A stretch of 64,000 nucleotides of DNA from contig KL647290.1 in assembly GCA_000727475.1 (NCBI GenBank), forward strand, positions 5,238,405 through 5,302,404, in the 5' to 3' direction. Positions within the stretch are counted from its first letter, which is position 1; every line of letters begins with the position of its first letter. This document shows positions 34,970 through 46,189 of the stretch, piece after piece. The translations under genes and the position numbers were made by a program. The notes under the pieces are model-generated. The model ran no database searches. It had not been told where the DNA came from and saw only the letters and a program-made list of their open reading frames with translations. The stretch is from Sarcocystis neurona. Taxonomy: Eukaryota > Apicomplexa > Conoidasida > Eucoccidiorida > Sarcocystidae.

Positions 34970-36744
34970 ATGCGAAACAAACTGCCCAATAACGAGATGA
35001 TCGGATACGTTATTAACGACAAGCATCCCAAATCAATTCGGGTTGCCTGCGATAAGTAAGCTTCCAAGGGCATTCGTGTTCTTCGAGTGTGTGATGCGTA
35101 ACACTTTGTTCTGGGGGTAGAGTGGGGACGGAGAACCGTGTCTGAGCTATGTGCACGCACCTCTCTTTTACGTGTTTTCTTTTGTTACACACGGATCTCT
35201 GAGACTCCCCTGCAACGTCCAGGCCCGCTGGAAATCAGTGAGTTCCGCTTTACCACGCGAAGACACCACAAGCGTGAATAGGCGGATAGGCTGAACTCGT
35301 AGTCGCTTTCCTCTGACACACAGGGGACACAATTTCATTTTAGTTCCAACTGTCATTGTGCGAGCCTCTATTGGGGCGTTGCTACCTCTGTGTTTCACCC
35401 CGCCGACGCAAAAAATTGCTACACTCCAGTATAAATATATATATTTAGAGGGACAGAGACATATGCGTGCATCGCTGCATACGAATTCATGTGCCTGTAA
35501 ATTAGAATATACGGCAGTACACGTTGTATAATCTGTTTGGATTCATTGGTGTTCACACGCGAGTCGGGATAAAAGGGTATCTCTTTTTTGAACGTACTTG
35601 TTTTTTCTGGTGTCTGCATTCACACAGTCCTGACCGAATACGCAGTACCTTTCACACGCAACGTGCACCCGGCGGAGTCCCTAAGTCTATCAAGTGTCAG
35701 AATGCAAGACATGTGTGCGTCTGTTTCTGTCAAGTTGATTGCATGGTTGTTTGTTCTTCACGTGGTTTTTATATGTGTGGCACATATTGGTTCCAGTAGA
35801 GTTACTTTAATTAGTGTCAGTGCCGCTCGCATTTTACTTATCTGGAGTGATAAACGCGTATCTCTACCTGCGTCATCTTAGGCACGATTTTTACGTGTGT
35901 GGGGGCGGTGCATTTGCGTCTTTTACTCTGTCCGGCCTTACCCTTAGTTTACTGGCCCATTCTCTTTGGAGTGGTCGAGAAGTTGTGGACTCTAAACATT
36001 ACAGCATCTTTCGTACAATCTGGGCGCCTTTCCTTTTGTCCGTCTGTTCTCCTGCTCCACCTTCTACGTGTATCACTGTGTAAGTATATAGATATCTCTG
36101 TTGCTGCACGTAATTTTGTTGCTTGACATCCCCTGCGTAAGATCGTTGTAATCATCTTCTATTCCGACACCGTAGGCATCCAGAGTATGAGTTAGGGGCG
36201 TGATTTTCGATTCAGCTCACTTCTCCTTTGACTGCTTTTCTTCTGTTTTATTCAGATTTCGTTTCACAGACGCTGCCTGCCCTTTAGTAACGCTACGGTT
36301 TTTCCGTATGAGCGTTCTCCATTTCTTCAGTGTCCCCTTCTTCATTCGGAGCGACCTGGTTTACAAGTACATCTTCACTACCGATGCCGCCTCTGTTGTC
36401 TATCGTTTTATGAGTTCTGTACATCTGTAGTCTTCACCTTTCGTGAAGCCCTCTGTACCCATGATGTTTTTTTCTTCGTGTATGTAGCCGTTGCTTCACG
36501 ACGTGTCGTCCTGCCCACAACTTTCTTCTTTGCTTTGAATTTGTCCCTTTTTGCCCCGTCCAGATTTATGTACGTGGTGCGGTACAAAAAAACATTCCGG
36601 TACACGAAAAAGGTTTGGGCACACGACGAAGAAAGTGAGGCTCGACTCGGAGACATCGTACGCATCCAGCCCCTAGGATACCGCATAGGTCCTTGGAAAA
36701 ATTATCTACTTGTTCGAGTTATTCACAGAGAGCCACGAGACTAA
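34970..36744 (+). CDS. ribosomal protein uS17, probably mitochondrial
   Basis: Exons 34970-35055 and 36564-36744 join in phase (AA plus A gives Lys) into 88 residues. Seen: [20 protein letters not shown] matches the first strand pair of uS17, with the Lys of the usual GxVxSxKMxKT pattern; after the intron come [20 protein letters not shown] and [20 protein letters not shown], which is the family core of KY.K...AHDE followed by GD.VRI..... PLS/GP.K. The protein binds 16S/12S-type small-subunit rRNA. Its short length, the bacterial-type core and the lack of a long eukaryotic N-terminus argue for the organellar form; apicoplast genomes usually encode their own copy, so the mitochondrion is preferred. 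No clear targeting presequence is visible. The start could also be the internal Met at codon 10. The single intron is 1508 bases. Confidence 0.85.
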
Positions 36745-37419
36745 CAGCACACAAAGAGCTACTGTGCTAGGTGCAATTGTTTGCGTTTAGTATGCACGTA
36801 CAAACATATGTGTGTATCAAGATCTTACTTTTGGCATAAACGCTTACACGCACCTGAAATCAAAGGGCGTTTTTGATATTCCAAATCTTACAGTGTATTT
36901 GCTGTGTGTAGTGACATATGTATACATATTTTCACGAGAATTACGTACATGTACATAAAGGTACGCACGTATGTGTTACGTTGTCGTGATAGGCCTCCCT
37001 GTAATCAACAGAGGCGGCTTCTGGTTTAAGTTGTTCTTGTAAGCTTTTATTCCGGTCGACAGAACTAACTTTCGGTTTAGATTGTTCTGGTAGGCTCATC
37101 CTCTACTCCTGCAGAAAATTTGCCGTGTGTCATGCGTGGATGTACATAGTTCACGCAGTCTCTCTTTGCGCTGCTTTTGAATGGTGGATTTGCCGGGTTC
37201 ACTCTTGCTTCAGGCCCCGGTGGCTGACTTCTGCATAGTGCACACATTTTTTGTAGTGAGTCTTTCTCAAATATATGAGGGTAGTGTGTATTTACACGCC
37301 ACACGGATGTAGAGACACTCGCACGTCTCAATTTGCACCCAGGACGCAGAAGGCCGGCTCCAGAGACAAATAAGCATGTACAGTATACACGTCTGCGTTG
37401 CGCACAATCTGATGAATTA
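36745..37419. other. intergenic region between convergent genes
   Basis: This is the space between the stop of uS17 (plus) and the stop of the RIIa gene (minus). It contains TA/TG simple sequence around 36900-36980 and a short imperfect direct repeat around 37015-37090 (GGTTTA and TTGTTCT(T/G)GTA blocks). No exon is seen. Confidence 0.5.
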
Positions 37420-39197
37420 TTATGAGCCATATAGTTTATCACGGTTGTCACGGCGAACAACGGTTTGTCTGGAATATGCCTCAACGGCTTCTTTCAAATT
37501 CGGTTGCGTGAAAAACATCCCTGCGAATTCTAGGACGTTTTCCGGCTGCTGCTGTAGTGCCTTATTTACGAACAGCTCCAGCATGTCGCCAAGCTCGTGG
37601 TGCTTTCTCAGGTACCTGCCGCAGAGGGAAAAAGTAGAAAAACGTACTGCTGACCGTTGAGTATCTCGACTGACACGTAGAGGTTGCCGCGAAAAGGCAG
37701 AATGTGATTACAAATGGCGCCTACACTAGCCTGCCGAGACTAAACCGCAGCAGTCGGTTACGTGGAGTACAGTGATGTATCAATCCAGCGGAACCGATAA
37801 AAAGTTCACTGACTTAAGCAGTCGTGTACGCAATAACCAGCTTACGTTCACGGCCCACGCCAGCCTCACTGTGACACTCCAGAACTCCAACAGGCAGCCG
37901 CCACCCGTTCATGGAGGTAACAGATCGTGCGACCCACATTACTTTTCCAGCGGCTGTGCTACACTTAGAAGGCAAGTGCTCACTTGTACATGGAGGAAAA
38001 CAAAGATAACCTCTTATTTGGAGTGTGTGTACAATACGATACAAGGTAACGTCAGCGACACGCGAAAGAGAATCCAATAAGCCTGCTTTACACGTGAAGG
38101 CATGCTACAACAGACTCAGTGTCTCAACTGTCATTTCCTTGTGTAAAGTCGTGGAACGTACATGGAGGACTTCCTCTTGACCCATTGGGCATTAAAACAA
38201 CCTACTCTTTCCAAGCAGGTTAGTGAACACGCTGAAACCGATTGTATCCTAAAAAGGAGCCCTCTAGCAAGACAGTACACGTATGCAAGTGTGATTACAT
38301 TGGTGCGGAGAGACAGGAATGCGAGTAGGCAAGCTGCAGCACATATCCAAAATGAACCTACGTAGAAAAGTCTACTGAGGAGGTACACGCGGAGCGTCGG
38401 GGTGGATGAAAAAGTATGTATCTTCGTGAGCTCAAAAAGCGGCAACTTTCAGATGTGTATGCCTATGCTGATTGGTAGTTCTATTATTCTCCTCGTAGCA
38501 CACACGAAAACTGTTACTCCAAGATGAATAAGAAGCAATATTCCTGCAGCCCTCTTTGTTGAGGTCTGGCCGCCACACGCACGCTGGGAAGGTACATCAG
38601 AATACACGGTGTCCTGCGTCCCAGATGCACAAGGACTGCCGCTGGATTCATGTAACCCTTTTATGGTGACGGCAACACTGTTTTTCAGCTGCGGCCCCCG
38701 GTCCATCTTTCCACCTGCCTCCGTTCACACAGAAGCGGACTCGCTCCGGCCTTGGGCAAGTTGACCGAGTTCAAAGTTCTGCTGTCACCTGCCGAGCTAC
38801 GACTCACACTGCGGGCGGACGTGCTTCTAAAGTCGGGCTCAGCAGCTCACTTTTCGTTTTCAATAAACAATTTGACGCGACTTCTATGCTGATCCAGCAT
38901 CTGCGTAGAAGTTAATGTCGTTGCTGTTTTGTCAGGCGCCAAGAGGTCTTCCACAGCGGCCGCAGCACTCCCGCTGTACTGGTCGTCGTCCCGTTCACAC
39001 GACTCACGCTCCTCCTGCACTTCCTCTTCTTCCTTCTCCCCATAGCTACCCCCTTCCTCTCCAGAGGCGGGTGTCGAATCTGCCGAAGAACGTTCAGCTG
39101 GCACTGCGCATGGAGTTTGTTCCGAAAAGCTAACAGATGCTAGACTCGAATGTTGTTGGGCGAAGTCTTCCGAGAATTCTTCACTCCCTGCTGGCAT
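37420..39197 (-). CDS. RIIa (dimerisation-docking) domain protein, RIIAD1-like
   Basis: Two exons on the minus strand, 38851-39197 and 37420-37615, join in phase (AA plus G) to give 180 residues. The C-terminal half reads MLDQHRSRVKLFIENEKYLR across the junction, then GDMLELFVNKALQQQPENVL and EFAGMFFTQPNLKEAV. This is the RIIa helix-turn-helix found in PKA regulatory subunits, ROPN1, SPA17 and RIIAD1, with the signature L..F...AL...P..VLEFA..FFT. The Asn-Glu-Lys-Tyr-Leu before it is the RIIAD1 arrangement. The family dimerises and docks amphipathic helices of A-kinase anchors, often in flagella; a role in flagellated microgametes is inference. The N-terminal 110 residues are acidic and low-complexity (GEKEEEEVQEERESCERDDD). 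The start at 39197 is the first Met in the frame; the intron is 1235 bases. Confidence 0.8.
37775..37916 (+). CDS. possible nested first exon on the opposite strand
   Basis: Inside the intron of the RIIa gene, on the other strand, an ATG at 37775 opens MYQSSGTDKKFTDLSSRV and then QLTFTAHASLTVTLQ before a GTAACA donor at 37917 (47 codons plus one base). The composition is protein-like but no second exon was found. It may be chance. Confidence 0.2.
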
Positions 39198-41232
39198 TTT
39201 TTCCGTTCTGCAGATCTGCCACCTTGCACAAAGAGGGAACTATGCAGAGAAAGCTTATTCTCTTTTGCCTCATGCACACAAACCAGGCCAGTAATGCGAT
39301 TCATGCATCGGCATATACGTATGCGAACATGAACAGATCAATGCCCACAGGTGTACAGGCACCTGCGTATCTATTCGTCGCTGTATACACCCCCACGCTA
39401 GATTCCCTTCTTCAAGTTGTTACCTTGAAAAAAAAAATCCGACTGACTGAAGTTTATTAGATGAGGAAACGTGAATGTTCTGTGCAAAAATTGGTTGTTT
39501 AAGCCTGTCAAGCCCCTCTGGGCCTGGTTCAGTGCGTCTTGACGACAAGATATTTTCTGGTATACCAGTGCTGCAGGGAGTTATACCGTGCGCGAAAGGT
39601 GTCCTAGCGGACAATCGTTGAAGCGCCAGTATGTGGAGACATTCCTTTTTTGAAGGTGCGCTTGTATGCGATCTGCTTCATTGAGCACGCAGCGGCCCCA
39701 CTATCATCGAAGCCCCTTCGCAGTAGAAGGAACAGGCACCGAGCAACGGAAAGACGCCGGTGCCACACCCAGTCGTCTTCTTCATTCCACTGAGAACCTC
39801 CCAGCTCGGCTCAACCAAGCAGAGGCCTACAAACGGTACTCGAAATAGACTTCGGACTTGAGGGCACCGCGAATGTGCCCTTTCTTTTCAAAATCTAAGG
39901 CCACTACCACTCACATCTCAACATAAGGATGAGGCACTGCCTCATACCAACAACCAATGAAGCGGAGGCCTACACACGGGACTCGAAATAGACTTCGGGC
40001 TTGCGAGCACCGCGAGTATGCCCCTTCTTTTAAAAGTCTAAGACCACTTCCACTCACACCTCAACATAGGTATGAGGCACTGCCTGCCCCATATCTGGTG
40101 AGAATAAGAGTCGTTACGTGCTTCTAAAGGAGAACAGATTTGGCAAATGCAGTTGCGCCACAGGTGGAAAGCGTGTTTACGTTTCCACCCGGAAGAAACT
40201 TGTCGAACGAACCCATAAAGGCTGCGCACGCTAACTGAAGTCCAAAGAGGTATCTTAGTTAACATCACGCCGAAGTAATAATTTGTGTTACTCCCCTACA
40301 CTGACAGCAGGCAAGGCTGTCTGCAATGTCACGCAGCGGAGAGACTTCGTCCATGTGGTTTACTGGAGATTTCGTCATCTCCTTTTGTATCCGGACCTAC
40401 CGTCGACCACTGCCGTGTTCTTATGATGGAATCGATAAAACCAGCGTATGGATATTGACTCTGAGAAGGCAAAAAACTCACGGCCATAGCGTATATTTAC
40501 GTGCATATGTATATATATATATATAGATAGATATACAGGTGCTTACATGTTTCGACTTTTCCGTGTCATCGACCGGTGCAACGTGTTACTTCTTGCGGGT
40601 GCGGAAGAATGTCACTAGCTTCCCTAGCTGTATGTGCCACTCTTCGTACATATATGTGCGTGTACACGAATGCCCACCTACATGTGTGTGTTAGTCTCTG
40701 AACGCTAACTACATTAATTAAACGCTTGCACCAGCACGTGTCTGGTAGCGCGGCCTAGTATATGTGACAGTCGCATGTTTCACGTTGGTCCACTGATACT
40801 CAGTAGACGAAAAGCAGCGAAGGGGGATGCGTATAAGGAGCAGTGCCTGCCAGACATCAACATTTGGTGGCAAAAATCACGATTGTGCGCTGCTTAGAAA
40901 AACATCCACCATTGGGGTCGTAAAATTTCACTGAACTGCCACACTGTAGTCAAGCGAGAACAGGTCTCGCCGGAATATTGAATTCAGCCTCCAAAAAATA
41001 ATTATCCCCGGCTGCGTGAGAAAAACTGTGAACGACTGAACAAACATGCGAGCGTGTATTTTGCCGTATGCGTGACTCATTGCACCGGAAGCTTACAATG
41101 CACACTGTATGTAGTTCGGAAGATATATATATATATATACGTATACATATACATATATGTACATACACACATTTCGTATGTCGGTTTACGCATGTGCACG
41201 TTACTCCAGTTGATTATGGTATACACTTGCAG
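39198..41232. other. region without a supported gene
   Basis: It contains the 143-bp duplication at 39822-40107. A plus frame near 40085-40235 reads PISGENKSRYVLLKENRFGK and looks protein-like, but no splice partner was found; the antisense frame is also open. TA simple sequence occurs at 40505-40530 and 41125-41165. Confidence 0.35.
39822..40107 (+). repeat. 143-bp tandem duplication, two copies
   Basis: Copies start GAGGCCTAC at 39822 and 39965. They share ACTCGAAATAGACTTCGG, GCACCGCGA, TGCCC(T/C)TTCTTTT and GATGAGGCACTGCCT-like blocks, at about 85-90 percent identity. It is a duplication of unique DNA about 600 bases upstream of the RIIa gene start. Confidence 0.85.
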
Positions 41233-41584
41233 CACGCCTACACTGGAAAGAAAAGAGGTCCAAACAGGCACAGGTTGTGATACTCGTTTTCAACTGGCAG
41301 AGGCGTCACATCGAACAAGAGGTACACAGTCGTTAGATCATATCGATGAAAAGAGAAAAAAACAGCACCGAGTTCCGGCTTCCCGAGCCACCCACACCAA
41401 CGCGCTCACACTCTACCAGAGGTGGCCGATCCTTACGTACCGGGAGGCTGTGTTGAAGTGTATACTTGCGCATACCCCGGATCTCAAATTGACACGATTA
41501 CCACAGCAACAGAGGTACACGTATGGCGAGTTCCGTGCGACACGTGAAATCTCACACTGTCCTCAATTGAGCCACACGACGTAA
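41233..41584 (+). CDS. candidate exon of an unidentified gene
   Basis: After a TTGCAG acceptor a frame runs 117 codons to TAA: QTGTGCDTRFQLAEASHR, then DHIDEKRKKQHRVPASRA, LTLYQRWPILTYREAVLKCI and LKLTRLPQQQRYTYGEF. The composition is convincing for a protein. It may end at a GTACAC donor near 41515 and continue to the exon at 42447, or stop at 41584. A short segment at 41731-41771 (CESQAPGETSTSFEVF, with a GTGAGT donor in phase with 42447) may lie between. No family is recognised. Confidence 0.35.
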
Positions 41585-42446
41585 TACGTAGACGTGTGTG
41601 TATGTATGAACGGCGGCCTGCTGCCTGGCTGTAGTGCCTAGGTGGCACGTACACAATCATACAGTTTGCACGCCTCAGTCGCGTGAACATGAATGAACAC
41701 ACCTTGTGCGTCTGTGCCCGAAGTGTGAATCACAAGCCCCTGGGGAGACGTCGACATCTTTCGAGGTCTTCGTGAGTCTCGTACTTTGCTCCGGGTGGCT
41801 TGTTCTTGCACCAGATATCTCTAGCCGAGGGTATATGGAAAAATAGCATGCTCTCAAGACATCCGTCGATGTCGTCTACCAACTAAAGACGGTTTGTGCA
41901 GCTTTATACCTGTGCATCTCCAGAATAGAATGTGTTTTCTCACTTTCACGGTGCAGGTGGAAAGCTCCTCCTCCAGTCTACTGGCAACATACATATATGC
42001 ATGTACGCATATATACACATATATATATCCATTTAGTAACGAGAAACAGCGCCTACATTACCAAACTCTCCACTCGCCTGCACCTCTAAATTGACACTCT
42101 GACAAACGCCCTCGCCACTTCTCCGGCTGCGGGGTGCAAGATGTTGAGATGATTTCGTCGAAGTTTGCCGCATCTACCTGACGCGTTTTCAATTGACAAG
42201 ACTCTCTCTCAGCCCTTAATCCTTTACGTCTTCCCTCTCTCGGTGTGTCACTGCCTGCGTATGTGTCTTCATTTTTTTGACTGTAACCACACAGCTGTGC
42301 TTTGTCGAAGTCAGCCCTTCACCTTCTGCTTTTACTGGTTCATTTGCGCGTGCTGCTTGAATTATACCTCTAGTGGATGCATTTGTCCGAATGTATATTT
42401 ATACATGTATATATATATATATATGCAAATGCGGATGCATTCGTAG

Positions 42447-42653
42447 GTGTGGGTGGTTGCGCGTACCAGTGAAACAGCTGTTGTTCCCTTTGACCGGGTT
42501 ACTTTGCAAGCGATTCTAGGCGTGTCTCGTTTTTACGTTCACAGTGCACACTTGTATAGAAAGTTCTCAGCGGGAGACGGGTGCCTGCCACCAGAGGTCT
42601 ACACGCATATCTGTACGCGGAAGTACGCAAGCATCCCGGTAATTTCTTTGTAA
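42447..42653 (+). CDS. terminal exon, unidentified protein
   Basis: An acceptor (CATTCGTAG) is followed by 68 codons and TAA: VWVVARTSETAVVPFDRV, then TLQAILGVSRFYVHSAHLYR and CLPPEVYTHICTRKYASIP. The composition is clearly protein-like. It is preceded by TA simple sequence, so the upstream intron carries repeats. The stop lies only 71 bases from the stop of the convergent minus-strand gene at 42725. The family is not recognised. Confidence 0.5.
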   Translation: MWVVARTSETAVVPFDRVTLQAILGVSRFYVHSAHLYRKFSAGDGCLPPEVYTHICTRKYASIPVISL

Positions 42654-42724
42654 AGGTGTGCATCCACAATACTGAAGCCGGCTAGACGAGCACACAAGAA
42701 TATGTAGTTTTCATAAACGTACTA

Positions 42725-43751
42725 CTAGGATAAAAGACAAGATACACGCTGATAAACGCGAGGAGTGCACCAGAGCTCGGAAAAAGCCTCTGAGTCGCCT
42801 AATCCAGAACGCGACGCCAGGGCGGCCGCGGAACGGTGTTGCTGCATGAGCACTTCTTCACTTGCTACAAGACGAATGCCTGACTGCCTTTGAAAAAGTG
42901 GCACTTTCAACAGGCAGGAACGCAAATGCTGTTTCACTCCATCAGCCAGAAGACACCACACGACCGTCGGGACCACACGACAATCAGTACACAGATATGT
43001 GTCTGCGCTTCCGTACGCGAAATAGATCCGGTTTGATTAATACATGTTTGTGTGAAGAGACATTGTATGTAGACATCATTTAAGTACGCACGCACATAGT
43101 ATACGTAAACAAGTGCCTATCAATGCATATGTAAATATGCATGCCTATCTGCGCGTAAACACGTACTAGTGTGTATAATACGCAATGGGATAAAAAGATA
43201 CTACCACATCAAGAGAAGGGTATCTCATCAGATCGAAAGTTAGAGAGTGGCAACAAGAATTGATAGACACAGTTGTCTGCAACAGATTTCCGTAACTTTT
43301 ATATGGATAAACAACAAACAGGGAGAGAAATATTGTCTCACTCAAGTGTAAAAGGCTAGTAAGTAACATCGTAGAGAGAAAGCGATAGACGGCAGGCACA
43401 CGAGCAAGTACGGCGGCACGGCACCGAACGAGTTTGTCTTCCCTGCTACTACTACCACTACTACTGCTACTACTATTACTTCCTACGTCATGATCTGAGT
43501 GTTATTCGTGCGATTCGCGTAAACACATCAGCGACTAAGTGTCGTCTTACACGTGTGCGTGTCCACGTCTAGTACTTGGTGTTCCGCAGTGTAGGCCAAA
43601 AAAGTGTGTGTTTTTTTGTACCTGCCAACGGCTACTACCCTGAAATAGTTTGCGCCACCTGTGTGAATGTCAACGTGCAAGAAAGGGGAATGCCGTCGAC
43701 ATGCTTGTCCACCACGAAAAAATTTAGTGCCGTACAAGCGGTCAAGATCCA
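42725..43751 (-). CDS. unidentified protein, at least two exons, convergent with the previous gene
   Basis: Minus-strand exons 43622-43751 and 42725-43007 join in phase. The first reads DLDRLYGTKFFRGGQACRRH, then LHVDIHTGGANYFRVVAVG. The second reads YLCTDCRVVPTVVWCLLAD, then VKQHLRSCLLKVPLFQRQ, ASEEVLMQQHRSAAALAS and DSEAFSELW before a TAG. A Cys pair (CTDC) and two probable helices are visible. The helical stretch followed by QQHRS is faintly like the C-terminal region of TAF4, but that is a weak guess. Further upstream exons probably exist: LYKWAHGWSNRLVRFSING near 43940-44010 on the same strand could not be joined in phase. Confidence 0.45.
43441..43482 (+). repeat. TAC/TGC trinucleotide run
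   Basis: Fourteen imperfect triplets, mainly CTACTA with CCA and TGC variants. It lies inside the intron between the two minus-strand exons described at 42725-43751. Confidence 0.7.
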
Positions 43752-44009
43752 CTAGAAAAATTAAGTGGGTGTCTACATATATATATATATATATATAGAT
43801 GCACGCAGTGCTGCTTCTGCAGTTGCTTGGCAAGGCTTGCTTTCCAAGTCCGTGCTCGGTTTTGGGAAGTCTCGTAGTGTGTCCAGCTACGCGGGTCCAC
43901 ACCTCGGGAGTGTTCTAACAAGATGCTGGCTATAGTTCTCCGCATCACCATTTATACTGAACCTTACCAAACGATTGCTCCACCCATGTGCCCATTTATA
44001 CAGTTTTGT

Positions 44010-45310
44010 ATAGGTAGACAGACGTAGATGTTTGCACAGTGTAGTAGTTACACACGTCATACGCGCCGCATGGTGTAACGACCTCATTTCCATTATCCAC
44101 AGTGAGTATGTACACAATCTTTTCGCCTGCACATACGCGAAGCAACAGCCCGGCAAGGCGCCTCTTTGGGCCGTAACGTCTTTACCTACCAGCGCACGTG
44201 GAAAGCTACAGAACTCCTTCTCGGCAGGAGCCAAAACTCATGTGTTCTCTCCGAGAAAACGGCTGTTGAGCCGTACAAACGACGCATACGACACACTGCT
44301 TCGTGGAAACTGCCACACACACACATAGCTCGCAAAAATTCTGGGGATCTTGTGTCAATTCCTAATTATATTGTGTACATCTGAAACATCCGCGGACACG
44401 CCTATGTCGTACTCCGCCGACAGGCTCTTCATATCCGTATAGACGGAAGCTCTGCATGCCTCCTCTGCAGCGATTTCGGGCGGAACCTACATCAATGACA
44501 ATGACTTTACAGACGAAGAATACGGATAGAGGCGAGCACGCTTAGAGGTACACGGCTCCTCATCACCTTTGACGACGAGAAACTGCACTCCAGAAGACTG
44601 GCTCACAAAAATGCGTTGCCTTAGCACGACTCATGCGGTGCTCCTGGTGCGATTGTGTGTCTGCAAAATTACCCGTCGAAACTGTTCTAATGTTAAGTGT
44701 AATGGGTGCGGTTCAGAAGGCGCTGCTGTAGCACGGCTGGTAGGGCGGTGCTGCTAGTGGCCCCCTACAACGTCGACTGCAACGTGTCAGTCCTAGCTCT
44801 AGTGGTGCGCAAGAAAGACAGTAGGAATCTGCAGACTGCGTCATGCCGTCGATCTCAGAAGAAACGCAGCATTGCAATTGTCGCAGAAAAATGCGCGTGT
44901 GTACAAATTTTTGTCGACCGAGTACCCACAAAAAAGTGTTTTAAAAAGCCACACCGGTGAAACCACCTCTTACTGAATACAGCTGGTGTGGCCCCTTATG
45001 ATTTGAACAATGCATCCTGCAAGGAGTTTCTCTCCTTCCTAATTAATATATTCCACACACAAACACAAGTAATCAGTAGGTTGCACGTCCGCAGACATAC
45101 ACATATGTATATATATGTATATATACACTTGGAGACGCGGCAGGGACCGCAAGGAAGGGGCGTCTGCTTTTGCTCTGCAGTTGCACTAGGTAGGTGAAAG
45201 GTAGCTACGATCCTTGTAGCCAATCTTTCGCTCTGTTCATCGCCTACACACAGACGCAAACAACACAAAGACAAACAGCTCCCTTATTACACCAAGACGC
45301 TGCAGCAGCA
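44010..45310. other. weakly coding region
   Basis: Open frames compete on both strands at 44110-44330 (minus: EKEFCSFPRALVGKDV; plus: FTYQRTWKATELLLG) and 44569-44960. None could be linked to another exon. TA simple sequence lies at 45100-45130. Confidence 0.3.
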
Positions 45311-45320
45311 GCAGCAGTAG

Positions 45321-46032
45321 CAGATTTTTTTGAAACGCACGACGGGTGTGTTGGACGACTGGGCCACCGATACGCAGCTGATACTCTGTCTACACGAGCT
45401 GATGCTTCCAGGTACCTCGTTTTCTCCCTCCATATGTATATTGATAGAGTCACGGACACGAAGTCACACACAGAAAGAAGACGACAGTGTACGTGGCACG
45501 TCGCCTGCTATACCAACAATTCAATAAACTCGAGTACAGGCAGCCGCTGCATCAGCATATATACACAAACATATGTATATATATATGTCTCCAAATAAAA
45601 CTTACATACTCCTACACATGTGTGGCAGCCACTGGTTCAGATCGTCGACGACGTGCACGAGGCATTCATCCCCTAGACAATGATACAACGCAGAAGCCCA
45701 CGTCAATACGCTTAGCTCTGATAGCCGACACTAAAATGAGAACAAAAGGAAAAAACTAAATTGTCGACATAAGTTCTTCCTGCTCACTACGTACGCAACC
45801 GCAGCAACGGGAAGACAGACCTGTGGAGAAACCTGCTTCAGGTGATGATGTCGCATTCTACTCGCAAAATACCCGCATGGAGACAGCGGGTCTACTGAGC
45901 AGTATCGGGACAGAACAGCCACAGCGTCTTACTATACAGCAAGAGTATCTTCACTCTTCTGCAGAGTCGTTGGAGCTCGCTTCTGATGTCACGACGCCTA
46001 AGCCGCCAAACATGAGGTGTACAGACACCTGA
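45321..46032 (+). CDS. C-terminal exons of an unidentified gene
   Basis: The best supported part is the terminal exon 45805-46032, after a CAACCGCAG acceptor: QREDRPVEKPASGDDVAFYS, then METAGLLSSIGTEQPQRLT, IQQEYLHSSAESLELASDV and PKPPNMRCTDT with a TGA. An upstream exon probably ends at 45411, where two frames are open before a GTACCT donor; the more protein-like reads TTGVLDDWATDTQLILCL and HELMLP, just after a five-unit CAG run at 45300-45317. A small piece near 45627 (PLVQIVDD) may sit between them. The C-terminus is acidic, Ser/Gln-rich and probably disordered. The family is not recognised. Confidence 0.45.
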
Positions 46033-46189
46033 CAGGTAGCGCTTATCACTCTCCTACGACAACTTCATAACTTCTCCTACGCTCTCTTTCGCTTCACATT
46101 CAACTGTGTCTTCTGTTCGTTTTCTTCACATCATCTACGCTCTAGATAATCTCATTTATCCGCAGTTCTGCCTACAATATGCAGCGCAT

